Assembly (NCBI GenBank): GCA_020091685.1
Contig: CM034602.1
Coordinates: 612,551 to 676,550, forward strand
Source of the DNA: Lutjanus erythropterus
Taxonomy: Eukaryota; Chordata; Actinopteri; Lutjaniformes; Lutjanidae
Direction: 5' to 3'
Length of the DNA stretch: 64,000 nucleotides
Below are positions 12,101-25,440 of the stretch, one piece after another. The first letter of the stretch is position 1, and every line of letters starts with the position of its first letter. The translations under genes and the position numbers were made by a program. Below the pieces are notes generated by a model. That model searched no databases, was not told the DNA's origin, and saw nothing but the letters and a program-made list of their open reading frames with translations.

Positions 12101-15100
12101 AGGTTGGGAACCAACACACTACAAACTTACGATAGCCGTGTTGTGTATAAACCTGTAAACGTCTCAGGAAGGAGGTAGAGGTCGAACTCCACAGTCTGAT
12201 GAGTAGATAAAGAATCACTGTGACTCTGTGATCTAACGTTTTGTTCCAGAGGTCCCACATTTGACAGCGTTGTTTGAAGGTCAGGAGACTTAGTGCAGAG
12301 CAGCAAGGCTGTTTTCTCTCCTCACTGTTGTTCTGGAAGACAAAAAAAAGACTAAAAGACTCTGCTGTTCCAGGCACAGACCCCGTCCCCAAAGTCCCCA
12401 AACCCGAGTGTGAGCAGGCGCGAGCCGAAGGCAGAGATCCCAGTAAACGTTCCACAGGTTAAAGCCTCCTCTGCTGTGCTCTGCTCTGATCCATCCGCCC
12501 ATCAGACTCTGCATGCCGACACACCGGAGCCATACACTCATCCTGTCCCACCGCTCGAGCCCGCTCATCCCTCTACAGCCTGTTTCCTTTGCTCGTGAAC
12601 GTGTGTGCAGATTGACATGCTGTTCATGTCAATGGAGTCGAGGCACTGGCACACGCCTCAGTGATCCCCTGACTGCATTCCTCCATGTTTGCTGTGGATT
12701 TAGTTTGTTGTAAATTAACGTCTGAAGTTATTTTACGGCTGATGATCATGACTGAACTCTTCTACCATAGTGACATGTGCTTTTGGTTTTCTACCTCATG
12801 TGTTTGTGTTTTCTGGTGCTTTTTCTTCTGCTCCGCCTCTTCCCTCACCACGGCTGATTCTGTCTTTAATTCTGTTTCTGTAGTGGCTCCCGGCGCTCCG
12901 GCCAACCGGCGCGGGCGAGGCGGCGGACACCGCGGCAGAGGACGTTTCAACGTTCGCCGTGACGGACCCATGAAGTTTGAGAAGGACTTTGACTTCGAGA
13001 GCGCCAATGCCCAGTTCAACAAGGAGGAGATCGACAGAGAGTTCCAGAGCAAGCTCAAGTTAAAAGGTACTTCCTGTTTTCACTGAATCCAGAATAGTTA
13101 TTAAGTTTATTTGATCCATAAAATGTCAGAAAATGGTGAAAAATTGAGCCTGTCGCAATCAAATAGAAAGCAACTAGCAATCAATCTGGCAATAATTTTT
13201 CCACCAGTCAATTAGTTGTTTGGTCCATAAAATGTTGATCAGTGTTGTTTCCATGGTTACCATGGTTATTAAATAAATTGCTCGGAACAATTGATCATCA
13301 AAACATTGGGGATTACGTTAATAATAGGCAAACAATATTACTTCTTTCTTTCTACTCTTTAGCTAGTTAGCAAGCAACGTAAACTCTTTCTTTTTTAGCC
13401 AGCTAACTAAAAAAACATAGCTAGGTTTTTGTTTTTTAGTTAGCTAGCAAGCAAATATTTTACTAATTTTTTACTACTTTTTTGCTAGCTATTTAAAAAT
13501 TAGACCTTTGCTCTGTTTTTTGTACTTTTTAGCTAGCTATAAAAGAATATTATTTTTTCCTATTTTAGCTAGCTTAGCCAGCAGTCTGACTTTTTTTGGC
13601 TAGCTAGCTAAATAGGTAGCTAGTTTGTTTTTGGGTTTTGTCGCTTAGCAAACAATATTACTCTTTTTTTTTTCTACTTTTTAGCTAACTAGCAAGCAAT
13701 ATAACCTTTTTCATTTTTGGCTAGCTAGGTAAAAAAAGGCAGCTAGAGGTTGTTGGGTTTTTTGTTTTTTTTAAGCAAGCAATATTACTCTTTTTTTTTG
13801 GCTCCTTTTAACTAGTTAGCAAGAAATATAAGTTTTTTCTTTATTAGCTAGCTAGATGGATACCTAGCAAACAATAGTACTTTTTTCTTCTTTTTAGTTA
13901 GCTAGATTTTTTTTTTTAATTAAAAAGTAACTAAAAATGATTAATTAATTAATCCTGTCACAATCTTCTCACCTGAGAAATATGTCCAAACAGGTCAAGT
14001 TGAAAGGTACTTCCTGTTTTCACTGAATCCAAAATAGTTATTTTTATGTATTGGTTCTTTGTTCCACAAAATATCAGAAAATGTTGATCAGTGTTGAAGT
14101 CTTGTTTCCATGGTTACTGTGGTACTGTAATCACGGTGCAGCGATTGTGAGCGTGTCGATTCTGTCGCTGTCACTCAGATGAGAAGACGGAGAAGTCAGA
14201 AAAGGCAGTGAACGGCGAGGACAAGGGCGACTCCGGAGTGGAGACCCAGAACAGCGAGGGGAACGCAGACGAGGAGTGCGACCCGCTTGGACCCAACTGC
14301 TACTACGACAAGTCCAAGTCCTTCTTCGACAACATCTCCTGTGACGACACCAGGTTCGAGTCGCAACATGAGCATCTGTGTTGTGTCACACGTGTGTCAC
14401 GTGACCCTCCTCTTGTCTGCAGTTTGTCTGACTCGACTGTTTTCTTTTCACCAGGAAAGCAAATGACAAGTCTGGAGGTTCAGGTTTCCCGAGGTGAGTG
14501 TTGATCTGGTCATGTGACTCCATGTTAAAGGATTAATTCATGGTGTGATTTTAACTGCTGACATCTGTTGTGTTTTTGAGCTCCTGGTTCAGTCTGTGAC
14601 AAATAATCCACTTAGAACCATCAGGTTCTGTCAAAATTCTGTTCTTCACATGTTCTTATTCTGTGACCACTTTTCAACATTATCTGAGGTGTTTTTTTTA
14701 ATTTAGAAAACATAAAGCTTTTATCTGCAAAGTCAAACTAACTTGGTTCTTTAAGGTTCTGTCTCTGTGAGCCAATCAGCAATTAGAAGGTACACTTTGA
14801 AAACAAATTGAAACCTTTCCTTTAGTGTTAGCATTAGCTGCCAGCAGGGTGGGAAGTTAACGTTAGCATCAGCTGAATCCTGGTAAAATATGAATGAGCC
14901 TGAACGATTTCAGTTTCTGCTGAATTTGAATGTTTATCTGTCAGCGGCTCGCAGATGTTCACATTTATTTAGTTCATTTTCCTCCCTGGCTGACAGACTA
15001 ACATTAGGAAGCTAGCATTAGCTGGCTACCGAGGTAGCTAACAAAGAAAATAAACTCCTCAGAAAGATCAAAAATGATTAAAAAAAAAAAAAAAAGCCTG

Positions 15101-17462
15101 TCCTATCACAATCACAGTCAGGTCTAAGTTTATAAGTTAACAGCTGAGTTAGACGTTTTGTTTCTCGGTCCTTTTCCCCCAAAAATAAGAACATAAATAT
15201 TTGGTGCATCAGAATCAACATTTCTGATAAAAAACAAAAGCTCATAAAAATGCCACAGAAAGCATTAAATTTAACTAATTAAACTGTTTTTGCTCTTTGA
15301 TCTCAGTTTCTGTTCATGTTCTGCAGATAGAACCTCAAAGTTCTAATCAGAAAGTGAGTTCTTAGATTAGAAGGTTCTGTATCTGCCTTTGACCTGTTCC
15401 AAAAACAAAAAAAAACACATTAACAAATCTAATAGGATTTAAATATTGTACATTTAAAAAACCTCTGTCATTTTCATGTATGAAAGAAACGTGTTCACTT
15501 TGAAGCTCCAAACTACTCAGAACGCAGAGAGAACCTAATAATCCTGATGGTTCTAAATGATAAATTAGAACCTCGACGTTAATAAAACTTTACATTTAGT
15601 TGTTTTCTAAGTGCTGGTTCTGATGTAGCTGAAAAATTCATCACGATAAAATATTTCAGTTCAGTCGATACTGATTGACCTCATTTTAATAAACAGTTAA
15701 ATTTAACCACTTTATTCATTTAACAGGGAACACAGAGATTAGACGTTAAAAAAAAACAATAATGATCATGTTGAATATTAGTCCCAGCTGCTCTTCATCA
15801 CCTCCTCCTCCTCCTCCTGCAGGGAGCGGAGGCAGACCTGGGCGGAGGAGAGAAGGATGAACGCCGAGACGTTCGGCATCCCTCTTCGTCAGGGCCGAGG
15901 ACGCGGAGGTTACCGCGGGCGCGGCGGTATGGGCTTCCGCGGAGGTCGGGGGCGTCCGACCAGCCGAGGGTCCTTCGGGCCGCCGCAGGGGGGCGGCGGC
16001 GGCGGCTTCAGGGGAGGATACAGAGGAAACCAGGCCGGGCGGGAGTTCGCCGACTTATCAGCATACAGGGTAACGGTTCATTAATGAGTTTAATTAGATT
16101 AGATTGCATCTGTAAGTCATTTTATAGATATTCACTTTAACATTCAGTCTGAATAAATCTGTGTGCTTCATTAAGTTTAATCTTTTTATTTCTTCGTGTT
16201 GTGTGTGAACATGGTGTCGACTTGTTGTTGAACGTGACTCAAAATCTGATTTAAAACTCAGTGGCTTTAATCAAAATGTCTAAATGTTCTAAACTGTAGT
16301 TAAACTTTATCACTTTAGTATGTGAAAATATTCAGAACCACGTTTTATCTCCACTGATAAATGTCCTGAATGATTAATCAATCAGCAAAAAGTTTTCACA
16401 CAAGCGTCATGTCACTCAACTTTTTCAAGTTGTTCCCAAACACTGGTTTGTGACCCACCTGTGGGTCACAGGAGATTTTATTTGGGTCACCAAATAAGTA
16501 AGAAGAAATTCTGCAAATTTTAAGATTTATATCTGCAGCACATCTTTTCTAAAACATTTAAAATGTGTGTATCATTTTACTGATGAGAGAAAAAACACAA
16601 ACCTGTTAATTCTGCTTAAATTCACTGATTTTGTCTCATTTATGAAGGAGGCTGAAATGTTCTACACTGTAAAAACAAAAAGCTTTAAGTCCAACTCAAA
16701 CTCTGTAAGTGAAACTTTGCAAAAGTTTTACCAACTAATAAAGTTGTCATGACATCATTTTCTTTTCTTCTTCTGTAGATGAGTTTGAGTTTTAGAAACC
16801 CAACTTGTTGATATGAAAATGAATATTGGTTAATATTTTTGTATTTTCAATTAAATCCATTTAATTTTCAAACACCCAGATAATGACAAAGCAACTCAAT
16901 GTGAACTTTTTTTTTTTTTTTTTGATTTTCCAAACCTGAAAGTTAAAGTTTATCTAAAGAAGGAAAGTAAATTATCTCAACTAAAGATTTTTTCTTATAG
17001 TTTATTGTAAAACTTAGTGGTTTCAGTTTGGTTCAAACTCAAACATCTTCCTTTAAATTTGAAGTTGTCTGTTTATTTTAAGGTTTGTTTTCTTGATGAG
17101 ATGAAATAAAAACAGCGAGTTGACCTGTTCACTCATTTATTAAGTATTTAACATGTTTACACATTCATCAGGATAATATAAGATGATGTGGAAAAAAATG
17201 AATTTATTAATTAAAAATTTAAAAAATTAAAATTAAAATTTAATTAATTTATGCACAAATGAACTCTTTCCAAGATTTAATGATGAGAACATGAGAACAC
17301 TGAAACGACCTGATGTTCTCTGTCAGTTATGAAGCGCCGTCAGAAAAATAAACCTCCCTTTCAAACAGGCTGTGGAACTTTAATGTCTGGATGGTGAGAT
17401 GTTCATAATGTTTTTATTTTTTGTGTTTTTTCTTGCAGAAGGACAACAAAGTGGCTGCGTAG
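6176..17462 (+). CDS. lsm14a: LSM14A (RAP55) mRNA-binding protein
   Basis: LSM14A is a cytoplasmic RNP/P-body protein that binds DDX6 and 4E-T and represses translation. Exons: 6176-6296, 8223-8386, 8479-8638, 10770-10976, 12374-12457, 12884-13066, 14179-14353, 14455-14493, 15823-16069, 17439-17462. All join with GT-AG borders into 467 residues, close to human LSM14A (463). The Lsm domain is residues 1-80 ([38 protein letters not shown]). The FDF motif is near 281 ([20 protein letters not shown]), the FFD box near 352 ([11 protein letters not shown]) and the TFG box near 395 ([10 protein letters not shown]), followed by RGG/RGR repeats. [17 protein letters not shown] and [17 protein letters not shown] identify LSM14A rather than LSM14B. 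Exon 4 has a second in-phase donor at 11093, and exon 8 (13 codons) can be skipped without frame loss. No frameshift is seen. Confidence 0.95.
9674..9822 (+). other. Possible extra or diverged lsm14a exon (unproven)
   Basis: A GC-rich, open Ser/Ala/Gln-rich patch lies in lsm14a intron 3. It reads [19 protein letters not shown] and then QPRGSLIG. Human LSM14A has an exon at this point encoding a Ser/Thr-rich segment ending SAVGSAFTQDTRSL, which is missing from the ten exons called here. A phase-compatible acceptor is possible inside the patch, but no strong donor is visible. It may be a decayed exon, a fish-specific exon or chance. Confidence 0.3.
9835..10473 (+). mobile_element. GGTTCTAGAACC-rich interspersed element, copy 1
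   Basis: Internally repetitive sequence of alternating GGTTCTAG and TAGAACC words in lsm14a intron 3. Shared blocks such as CTTTGTACCATAATATAAA and a final TTTGCAGCCCTG recur in the copies at 32466-32745 and, inverted, 58905-59620. It looks non-autonomous; no transposase frame is present. Confidence 0.7.
13100..13930 (+). repeat. GCTAGC-rich composite repeat, copy 1
   Basis: About nine degenerate units, each with AACAATATTACT and AGCTAGCTAGCAAGCAATAT plus T-rich spacers, follow an AATCTGGCAATAATTTTTCCA-type module. It lies in lsm14a intron 6. Confidence 0.7.
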
Positions 17463-18410
17463 TTTCTCTCTCTGGGATGAAGATTGTTCTCACAGGTGGA
17501 ACTTCTTCTTCACGCTTCAATGGGAAAAAAAAAAACAAATAGTTTGAGTTGCTATTTTGTTGACTTAAAATAATGAAGATTGTCTACTAGTTGTATATTT
17601 GTCACCAGCACTGGGGTAGACTGCTCGAATACAACAACGGTGGAAACAACAACAACAACAACAACAACAACAGAGAAACATTTAAAAAGTCCAAATCTCT
17701 TCAGAAAATTCTAATTTGCAGGTGGCCGACATAATTCAGTGTAAATGTCACGTTTCAGAGGGATGTTAGTCCTGTTTCTGTTGTTCACTGAATGATCCTC
17801 CGTTCCTGAAGCTGAACCTGCTGATGTTCTCTTAGCCGTCGAGGTCGATCACATGACATAGCTTTATTCTGTGGGTGGCTTCAGTCGGTCACAGTCACAC
17901 CTTTCTAACATGTATTTTTCTACGATCAACATAGACGTCGATGCTGTTATCTAGTCAGCCCGCTCACCGCCACACCTGTCCACACCTGTCCACACCTGTT
18001 ACTCTCTCTCTCTTCCGTTTCGACGTGTTTTTCTTCCGTTAAAGGCGTAGACGATGTTTAACTTTAGCGTAGGGAGCTGCCGGTAGACGTCAGACGTGTA
18101 CTCCACTGGGTTTTGTGCTAGATTTTTACTCCCAGTCCACAAGTTAACTGGGTCAGACGGATCAGAGGTTCTTTCTTTTTTATCTTTAACCACTTTTATT
18201 TTATTTGTTCTTCTGTGATTTACTTTGTTCGTGAGTCGCTGGTGCTTCAGGATGCTTCAGTTAGTCTGAGCTGCAGCCGACGAAGACGGAAGTTAAACTG
18301 TGGAAGATTTAAAATGAGAAACAAACCAGATTAAGTGAAATATTCTACAGTTTTTCCTTTTTATGTGTGTGTTCACTGTCGCAATTCAATAATAAACATG
18401 TTATTTAGTA
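17463..18410 (+). other. lsm14a: lsm14a 3' UTR (probable)
   Basis: Non-coding sequence follows the stop codon TAG at 17460-17462. A canonical AATAAA lies at 18391-18396 and is the first good poly(A) signal. A (CAA)n run is at 17645-17672. The end point is inferred. Confidence 0.5.
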
Positions 18411-18629
18411 AAATAATAAAATAAAATGCACACAGCTCAGAGGTGGGAAAAAATGAATAAATCCCCCAAAATGACTTTTTATTTATTTTTAAAGGGATAG
18501 TTCAGATTATTTGATGTGTGGTTGTATTTATCCACCTACAGTAGATGTACAGTAGAACAGTTTGGAGAGATACTCTCACCAAGAAAATATAAGTTTAATT
18601 GTACACTGAATTTAGAATATTTTCTCCTC

Positions 18630-18860
18630 TTTACCTTTCTGTCAGACAGACGTTTCTGACAGGAAACCACCGTTAAATAAGACAAATCTCACTCTCTACA
18701 AACCAACCAAACTCCATTGATAAAATCAGTGATTTTAGCTCACAGAACACAGGAGCTGTTGGTCTGCTGCCTCCATCTGTTAGTTTCTGTGTTCACTGAG
18801 CTAAAATCAGTGATTTTATCAGTGGAGTCTGGTTGGTTTGTAGAGTGGCGTCACTTCAGA
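18630..18860. mobile_element. Foldback element, compact copy
   Basis: Contains GTCAGACAGACGTTTCTGAC, ACCAACCAAACTCCATTGAT and, inverted, ATCAGTGGAGTCTGGTTGG, separated by a short loop with CTGCCTCCATCTGTTAG. Same family as 46181-46535. Confidence 0.65.
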
Positions 18861-21834
18861 AACTTAGGAAAAGAGGTGAAAATATTCTTGATCATTTATC
18901 TTTGCTGCTGAAATATTAGACATTCATTTGTTGTCATTGTGATTTGATTTTTTTTTATTTGGCAGATTCAACAAACTTCGAACTCTTAAGAAACAAAAGT
19001 CTAATAATTGTGCTTTTTGACTTGTTTTCTGTTGAATTATGACGACTGATTGGGTTTTTAAGGATGATACAGATATGAGTAAAACAAAGTCTGCTCTCGA
19101 CATATTGGCTGATATTCTTTATTTATACTGTATAAAAAAATATGAACAGATAGAACAAAAACACAAATGGAACAAATTTATATTCAACTTGAATTAAGAA
19201 AAATATCAAAATGTATAAAATGCTGCCTATAAAATAAAAACTGCATTATCATTTTTGGCAACAATAAAACCAGTAAAGCTGATATTAATAAATATCTGTG
19301 GCTCTAATTCTGACACAGTGAATACAAACAGAAAAAGGAGAATTCTGTCTCTTGTTTTTCACTTGATTTATGTGATTTGTTGTAATTTTTAAATGTGTTC
19401 CAGATGTTCTGCTTCAGGAGAACACACTCATTTATAAACACACACACATTTAATCCACCTGTTACAGTAAAACTCCACGGTCTCTCAGCCTGACGCCACT
19501 AACGTCGCCCCCCACGCTGCAGCCCGCCAAACGCTACAGGAAGTGATGTCAGCTACAAGTAGAGAATAAAAGACTAGAAAGGTCTGCGTGTAGCAATATT
19601 TAAGACTTCAGTTTGAGGTTGTGATGAGGATCGGGTCTGATGAATTATGACCGACACCATTTTAAAACTTCTTCAGTGGTGTTTGTGTTTTTTTTATTTG
19701 ATCTGATTTGGCAGAGTTGCACTTGATTGTTGAAAGTTGATGAGAAATGAGGCAGTTTTCTTTTCTGTTCTTCTGTTCTGAGGTTGTTGAGCTGATAAAA
19801 CAGACTCTGTCCCCCTGAGGATCAATCTGGTTCCGTACAGACCCGGGTCAAACACTGACGTTCCTTCAGTGTCTTCAGACACTCGTAGCAGTTTAAAATG
19901 AAACAAAAGTGAAATGAAGACCTGCGTTGACCCGAGTCTGTTTCTAAATGATGTCCGCTTCATGGCTTTGACTCCAAAAAAACTATTAACTAACAAAAAA
20001 AAGATGGCGTCCGCAGAGCTACCTTTAAAAGTACTGACCCGCGCTCAGGAAGCCGAGAGAAAATGAATTTGCCTTAACGTCACCGATCAGACAAACATAA
20101 CGGAGAGATTTGAGACTTTGTACACATTTTACATTCTGTAAAGTCCTGAAGAGAAATGGAACTGAACCTCACTGTTGTTGTACAAGCTGTTCCTGCTTTA
20201 AAGCACTAAAACCAGCTGTTTAACGCTGTTCTGAGAGCTTTTTTGGGGAGTTTTTGAGAAAACTTGAGTTGGATACAACAAGAGAAGAAGCTGCAGTTCA
20301 GACACACGTCACAGTTTCAGTCCCTCCAGGAACTTTATTGTTCTTGTTCTATTAAATCCCTGCAGAAGTTCCACCAAACATCATTTAACATGTTCTTAAT
20401 GCTGAGCCTGTTTGATGAGGTTAATTCCAGCACTACAGCACATTTCAACAAGATTATTTAAAATGCTTTACATAAAAAAACATTTCAGCACAATTAAAAG
20501 CAACTCTTTTTTTTCACAGTTTTCACTTCCTCCTGCATCTTACTGCGAAGTATGCCTAACAATTTCACAACATGCATTAAATCTTTTTAGAAAGCTGCCA
20601 TTAAATCTCAAAAACAAAACAAAAAAAGAGCCTGGAGGGACTGAAAATTAAATATGAACTCATGATCAATTATGATACGAGGAGCTGCACTTAAATGATG
20701 TGTTGAATAAAATTCATCCTGCTAAACTTCATATTTCCTTATTTTGGCTTTTAGAAAATGAATTAGAGAAATGAAAATTTCCATATTAGAGCTGCAACTG
20801 ATCGTTTTCATTATTGATTAATCTGCCCGTTAATTGATGGTTTGGTCTTTAAAATGTCAATAAATAAAAAGAGTCCACAGTGACGTCTTCAGATGTCTTC
20901 ATCTGTCCAAAACTCATCTGCAGTCAGAAGATCCTCCTGTTTAAGAAGCTGACGATGTTTGACATGAAATTTTCTCGTGATCGATTAATCGATGAATCGT
21001 TGCAGCTCGTCTGAAAATGAAAACGGGAAACAGATTAACGATAAGACTGAAAGTGAAGCTGATGGAGAAAAACAAAAATCAATAATTGATCATTTAGAGA
21101 CAGAATAAGGAAATAGAAGTAGTACTTGGTAAATATAATGATGTTTTTATTGTATTGAGACCAGAAATAAAAATTTTAAAAAAGTATCATAATTGATTAT
21201 AATCAACATTAAACTAATTTTGTTTCCATCATCGGCTCAGAAAATCAGATTTTATCATCAGATGAACGAAGGCGTCAAACTTCTTACTTTTTCTTGATGT
21301 GTCCAAACTGATCTGTCCCTTCATCCTGGACAGAAACCTGTTGGTTTTTTTTTTTAGTTTAGTTTTTTTGTTTTTTATTAAAGGAACATTTCAGACGGTC
21401 ACTCAGACGACAGCGGTTCTCAACGACTCATCAGAACCAAAGAGAGAAAAAGAAAAGTCTTTCAGCAAATCAGACATTAGAACGAAAAGCTCATGGTGGA
21501 GCTGCACTCAAATAGTTTGTGGTCAATTAATTGATTATTGATGTTTAATTCACCAATAAAGCACCGTCAGGCTTAAAGGAACAGTGCAACATTTAGGTTT
21601 TCCTCTGTCTCTCTGTGAAGCTTCATCAAAATGTTGAACTGTTCCTTTAAAACAGGGACATTACACTGTAAACCCAAACAAGTTAGAAATACTTTTAAAA
21701 AATTTAAGGCAGTTGACGTAATTTTTTGAGTTGTAGTTTATCAGTTTTAATAAAAATATGAAAATGAATTTAATATCAGAGTTCAAATATTTGATTCAAC
21801 TCTGAATTTTTCATTTCACTGCAACACGTTGATT

Positions 21835-22480
21835 CACTGTAAAAACAAAACAGGAAACTTCAGTCAATAAATTTGAGCCCAACTGAAGTTTTTAAAGAAC
21901 GTTTTACCAGCTAATAATATTTTGTTGAGATCAATTTTAATAAAATTTACAAGCGTCCAGTAAAAGTTTTAAAAGTTCACTGTGAGCAATTTTTAAAATA
22001 CCTTTTTTTTTTACCCGCAAGATTCAATTAAAGAAGAAAATAAATTCTCTCAATAAAAGATTAAAAGATGACAAAAGTTTAAGTTTATTTAAAAACTTCT
22101 GTTTGAGTTCATTTCAAAACTAAAAAGAAAAATCAACTGTCTTCACTAAGTTTTTGACTTTAGAAATAAACAGTTTTGTTGACCTCTTGTAAGATTTCTA
22201 AACTTTATTATTCATTTTCTTCTTAAAAAATGAATTGAATGAAAATTTTATCTAAAGAAGAAAAGATTGATCTCAACTAAAGACAAAACTTTATTAAAAG
22301 TTAATTTCAGAACAGAGAAAGTTTTGAGAGTCAAGTTTCCTCAGGACAGAACTGATTCATTTAAAGAATTAAAAACAATTATCTCATGTTCAGTAAAACT
22401 TAAACTTTAAGGTTTTTACATTTTTGCTCATTATTACAATGAATTAATGTGAATTAATGTGAGCATTTGGTTTTACAGTG
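21835..22480. mobile_element. Candidate MITE with CACTGTAAAA termini
   Basis: Begins CACTGTAAAAAC and ends GGTTTTACAGTG, an inverted match at 11 of 12 bases over 646 bases. The interior is AT-rich with AACTTTNNTTAAA words and no transposase. Another CACTGTAAAAAC start is at 16665. No clear target-site duplication is seen. Confidence 0.45.
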
Positions 22481-23628
22481 TCAGCCCAGTTTGATCGACA
22501 GTGGGTGGGACCAGTAGGACCAGTAAAACCAGTGCAAATTAACCTGTAAATAACAATAACTTCAAATTTTCTCCCTTTTTTAGTGTAAAGAAGTAAAATC
22601 TGAAAACATTCACAGGGTTTACAAAACTGAGCAAATTTTAAAAAAAAAGTGGAAATAAGTGAAATTTCAACCATATAAATAAAAAAAGTTTATTTTACTC
22701 AAGAATCACAAACATCCTTTGACTTTCTGCTCTGACGTGAGAACAGCTTTAAAGTGTTTTCAGACCTCAGGAGGTGGAATATTTTATTTTTAACAGGCAA
22801 AATGTGTCTTTAAACATTTAAAAAGAGACATTCTGTCCCACATATCAGATTCTACAAACTTAGAAAAACGTTATTAAGGTACTGCTTCCTGTAAAAACAT
22901 GTTTTTAAACATGTCTTTCTGTCAAAATAAGACTTGATGATGTAAAAATGATCATCACCTCTAATGTCACAGTTACAATATCAAACACCCCGACCCAAAC
23001 ATTTTTGATCGGTGCATTTTAATTGGAAAACTGGAGTTAATGACGTCCCTGAAAAGTCATCCAGAGGGCTGGATCTGGTGCGCAGACCCTATGTTTGACA
23101 CCCCTGACTTCATGCTGCATTTTGTTAAATAAAAGTTCTTTATCATTTAACCACAGACTGTTTATTAAATCCAGAGACTGAGACAAAGAATAAATAAGCT
23201 GATTGATTAAATTTGTAAAGTTCCAGGTTCCTGTGAGACGAAGCTGAGAACCAATGAGCTGTCAGGAGTCTGTTTGGACCGTCTGATTGGACAGAAGTGT
23301 TCTGGGAGGACACTACAAGCTGCTCGTCTCCACCAGGCGGGTGGGAACAGATGTGGGTTTTTGTTTTGTTTATTTTGATAAAGGTTGTTGATGCAATAAC
23401 TGAAGCGAGTGTGTTTGAGCATCAGGAGGCGGGGAGTGGGCGGGGTCTCCTCACTCCCCGCCTCCTCTGGGTTCCTTTATTAACACTCTGGAGTCACAGC
23501 CACTTGTTTTGTCTTTGAACCCAGCATGGCGTCCTCCTCTGTGGGCCTCAGTGGACTGGGGGGATTTTTATTAAGAGCAAATAATAAACTGTTGTTCATT
23601 AGTTTGATCTGTGCTTCGTCTCGTCTGT

Positions 23629-23757
23629 CCGTCTCCTCCTGTCTCCTCCTGTGTCCTCTTATCTCCTCCTGTCTCCTCTTTTCTCCTCTCCGTCTTCCCT
23701 GCCTCCTCTTGTCTCCCCGTCTCCTCCCGTCTCCTCTTATCTCCTCCCGTCTCTGTC
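23629..23757 (+). repeat. CTCCTGTCTC tract
   Basis: Degenerate pyrimidine repeats of TCTCCTCCTG / TCTCCTCTT units. Confidence 0.8.
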
Positions 23758-23764
23758 CCATGTT

Positions 23765-24330
23765 TGCTAGCTAGCTGAAAAAGAAAAAGGTTAGAATGCT
23801 TGCTAGTTAGCTAAAAAGTTGAAAAAATAAGCTAATTTTTCTAGGTAGCTAGAAATAAGAAAATATTGTTTGTAATATTGTTTGCTAGCTAGCTAGCTAA
23901 AAAAAAACTAGCTGCCTTTAGCTTATGTTGCTTGCTAACCAGATAAATTGTAGCAAGGAATTATTAATATTGTTTGATAGTTAAAAAACAAAAAAAAAAA
24001 AAACCTTTGTTACCTTTTTTTTAGCTAGCTAGCCAAAAACCAAAAAGGTTATGTTGCTTGCTAACTGGCTAAAGAGTAGGAAAGAAGAAGTAATATTGTT
24101 TGCATATTATTAAAGTAATCACCAATGTTTTGATGATCAGTTAATTGTTTTGAGTCCTTTTTAATTAAAAAAAGACCAAATTCTCTGGTTTCTTTCCTCT
24201 CTGACAGTAAACTGAATATCTTTCAGTTGTGGACAAAACGAGACATTTGAGGACGTCATCTTGGACTCTGATCAATATTTTCTGACATTTTATGGAGCAA
24301 ACTACATATTGATTATTGGAAAAATTATTG
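23765..24330 (-). repeat. GCTAGC-rich composite repeat, copy 2 (inverted)
   Basis: Reverse-complement arrangement of copy 1: the GCTAGC units come first, then the shared ACCAATGTTTTGATGATCAG junction, then the module ending near AAAATTATTGCCAG. The shared junction shows that units and module move together. Confidence 0.65.
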
Positions 24331-25440
24331 CCAGTATATACAATATTTTGAAGATTTTGTAAGTATGATTAATTGATTGTTAATTTTACCAATGATCAAT
24401 TTAAGAAAGTTTATAATTTAGTACCAAATATACATAAAAATCTGCCTTTAAGCTAAGAAATAATAACAATATGCTTGAAGTTTTCATGTAGATGATATCA
24501 GACTGAACTCCTCCTGATGAGCAGCTCATTAATATTCACACAGACCAGGTTCCAGTTCTGTCAGACTGAGTCTCCATCAGAGAACAAAGAGGGAGAACGA
24601 CTCGTCTGAAGACTCGAGTTTCTGTCTGACAACTTCAGATTCACCTGAATCTCACTGTTTGAAAAAACAAAACATGTAGTTGAGACGAGTTCAAATTTCA
24701 AGGCAGTACTGCAACACATTTTTGAGTTTTGATATTTAACACTATTTGATGACAAAATATGATTTTCTGATCAGGGTCAGAGAGGAAAAACTGCAGGAGA
24801 AAAAAATGTGGAGGAGACAGAAAACTTACAAACTGTCCACAAAAACAGACTGTAATTAATTATCATCCCTCATCCTCACATGTACAAATATTTAGCTCCA
24901 TTAGTGTTTTTTATTTAGAATTATTAAAAAATGCCAGTGAACGTTTATTGTTTCAGTGTCCTGATATTGATTATTGTTATTATTGTCATTGTCTTTTGTG
25001 GGATCACTATGAAAAATGTTTTCAGTATGTGAGGAGGAATACATGTCAGATTTATGTGTATATGAAACAGTTTATATGAGTAATAATCAAAGAAACACTT
25101 TTTCATTTTAAACAAATCAAAGTGTAAATTAAAACACTGAATAAAAAACGAAACAGAATAAATAGAAATGATAAATAGCTACATATATATATATATAATA
25201 TATATACCTGTAGGAGTGTTTTACTCAGTAAATAACGCAGTCTTAAGGCATTTCTATTGATCTGACTTTGAAGGATGAGAAAGACATTTGAAGTTGTTTT
25301 TAATGGAGCTACTTTAAAAAAAAAAATGTATTTAAAATAATACATCGAGTCAAAACATTCTCACCTAGAAGTTCACCATAAATAACATCACATTCAAAAA
25401 CAGGTGTAGAAAAAATGTTCCTGAGATTGATTGATTGATT

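Larger units (their letters stand above)
18411..25440. other. Gene-poor intergenic stretch between lsm14a and fcsk
   Basis: I see no coding exon with support here. The sequence is AT-rich and filled with interspersed-repeat fragments: a foldback copy (about 18630-18860), a CACTGTAAAA-ended element (21835-22480), a CTCCTGTCTC tract (23629-23757) and a GCTAGC-rich composite (23765-24330). Open frames of 60-100 codons in this stretch lack splice sites, composition bias or family similarity. Confidence 0.7.

Noticed and set aside
19694-19996. 100-codon minus-strand frame
   Set aside because: No similarity, no splice sites and repeat-rich surroundings; length is expected by chance.
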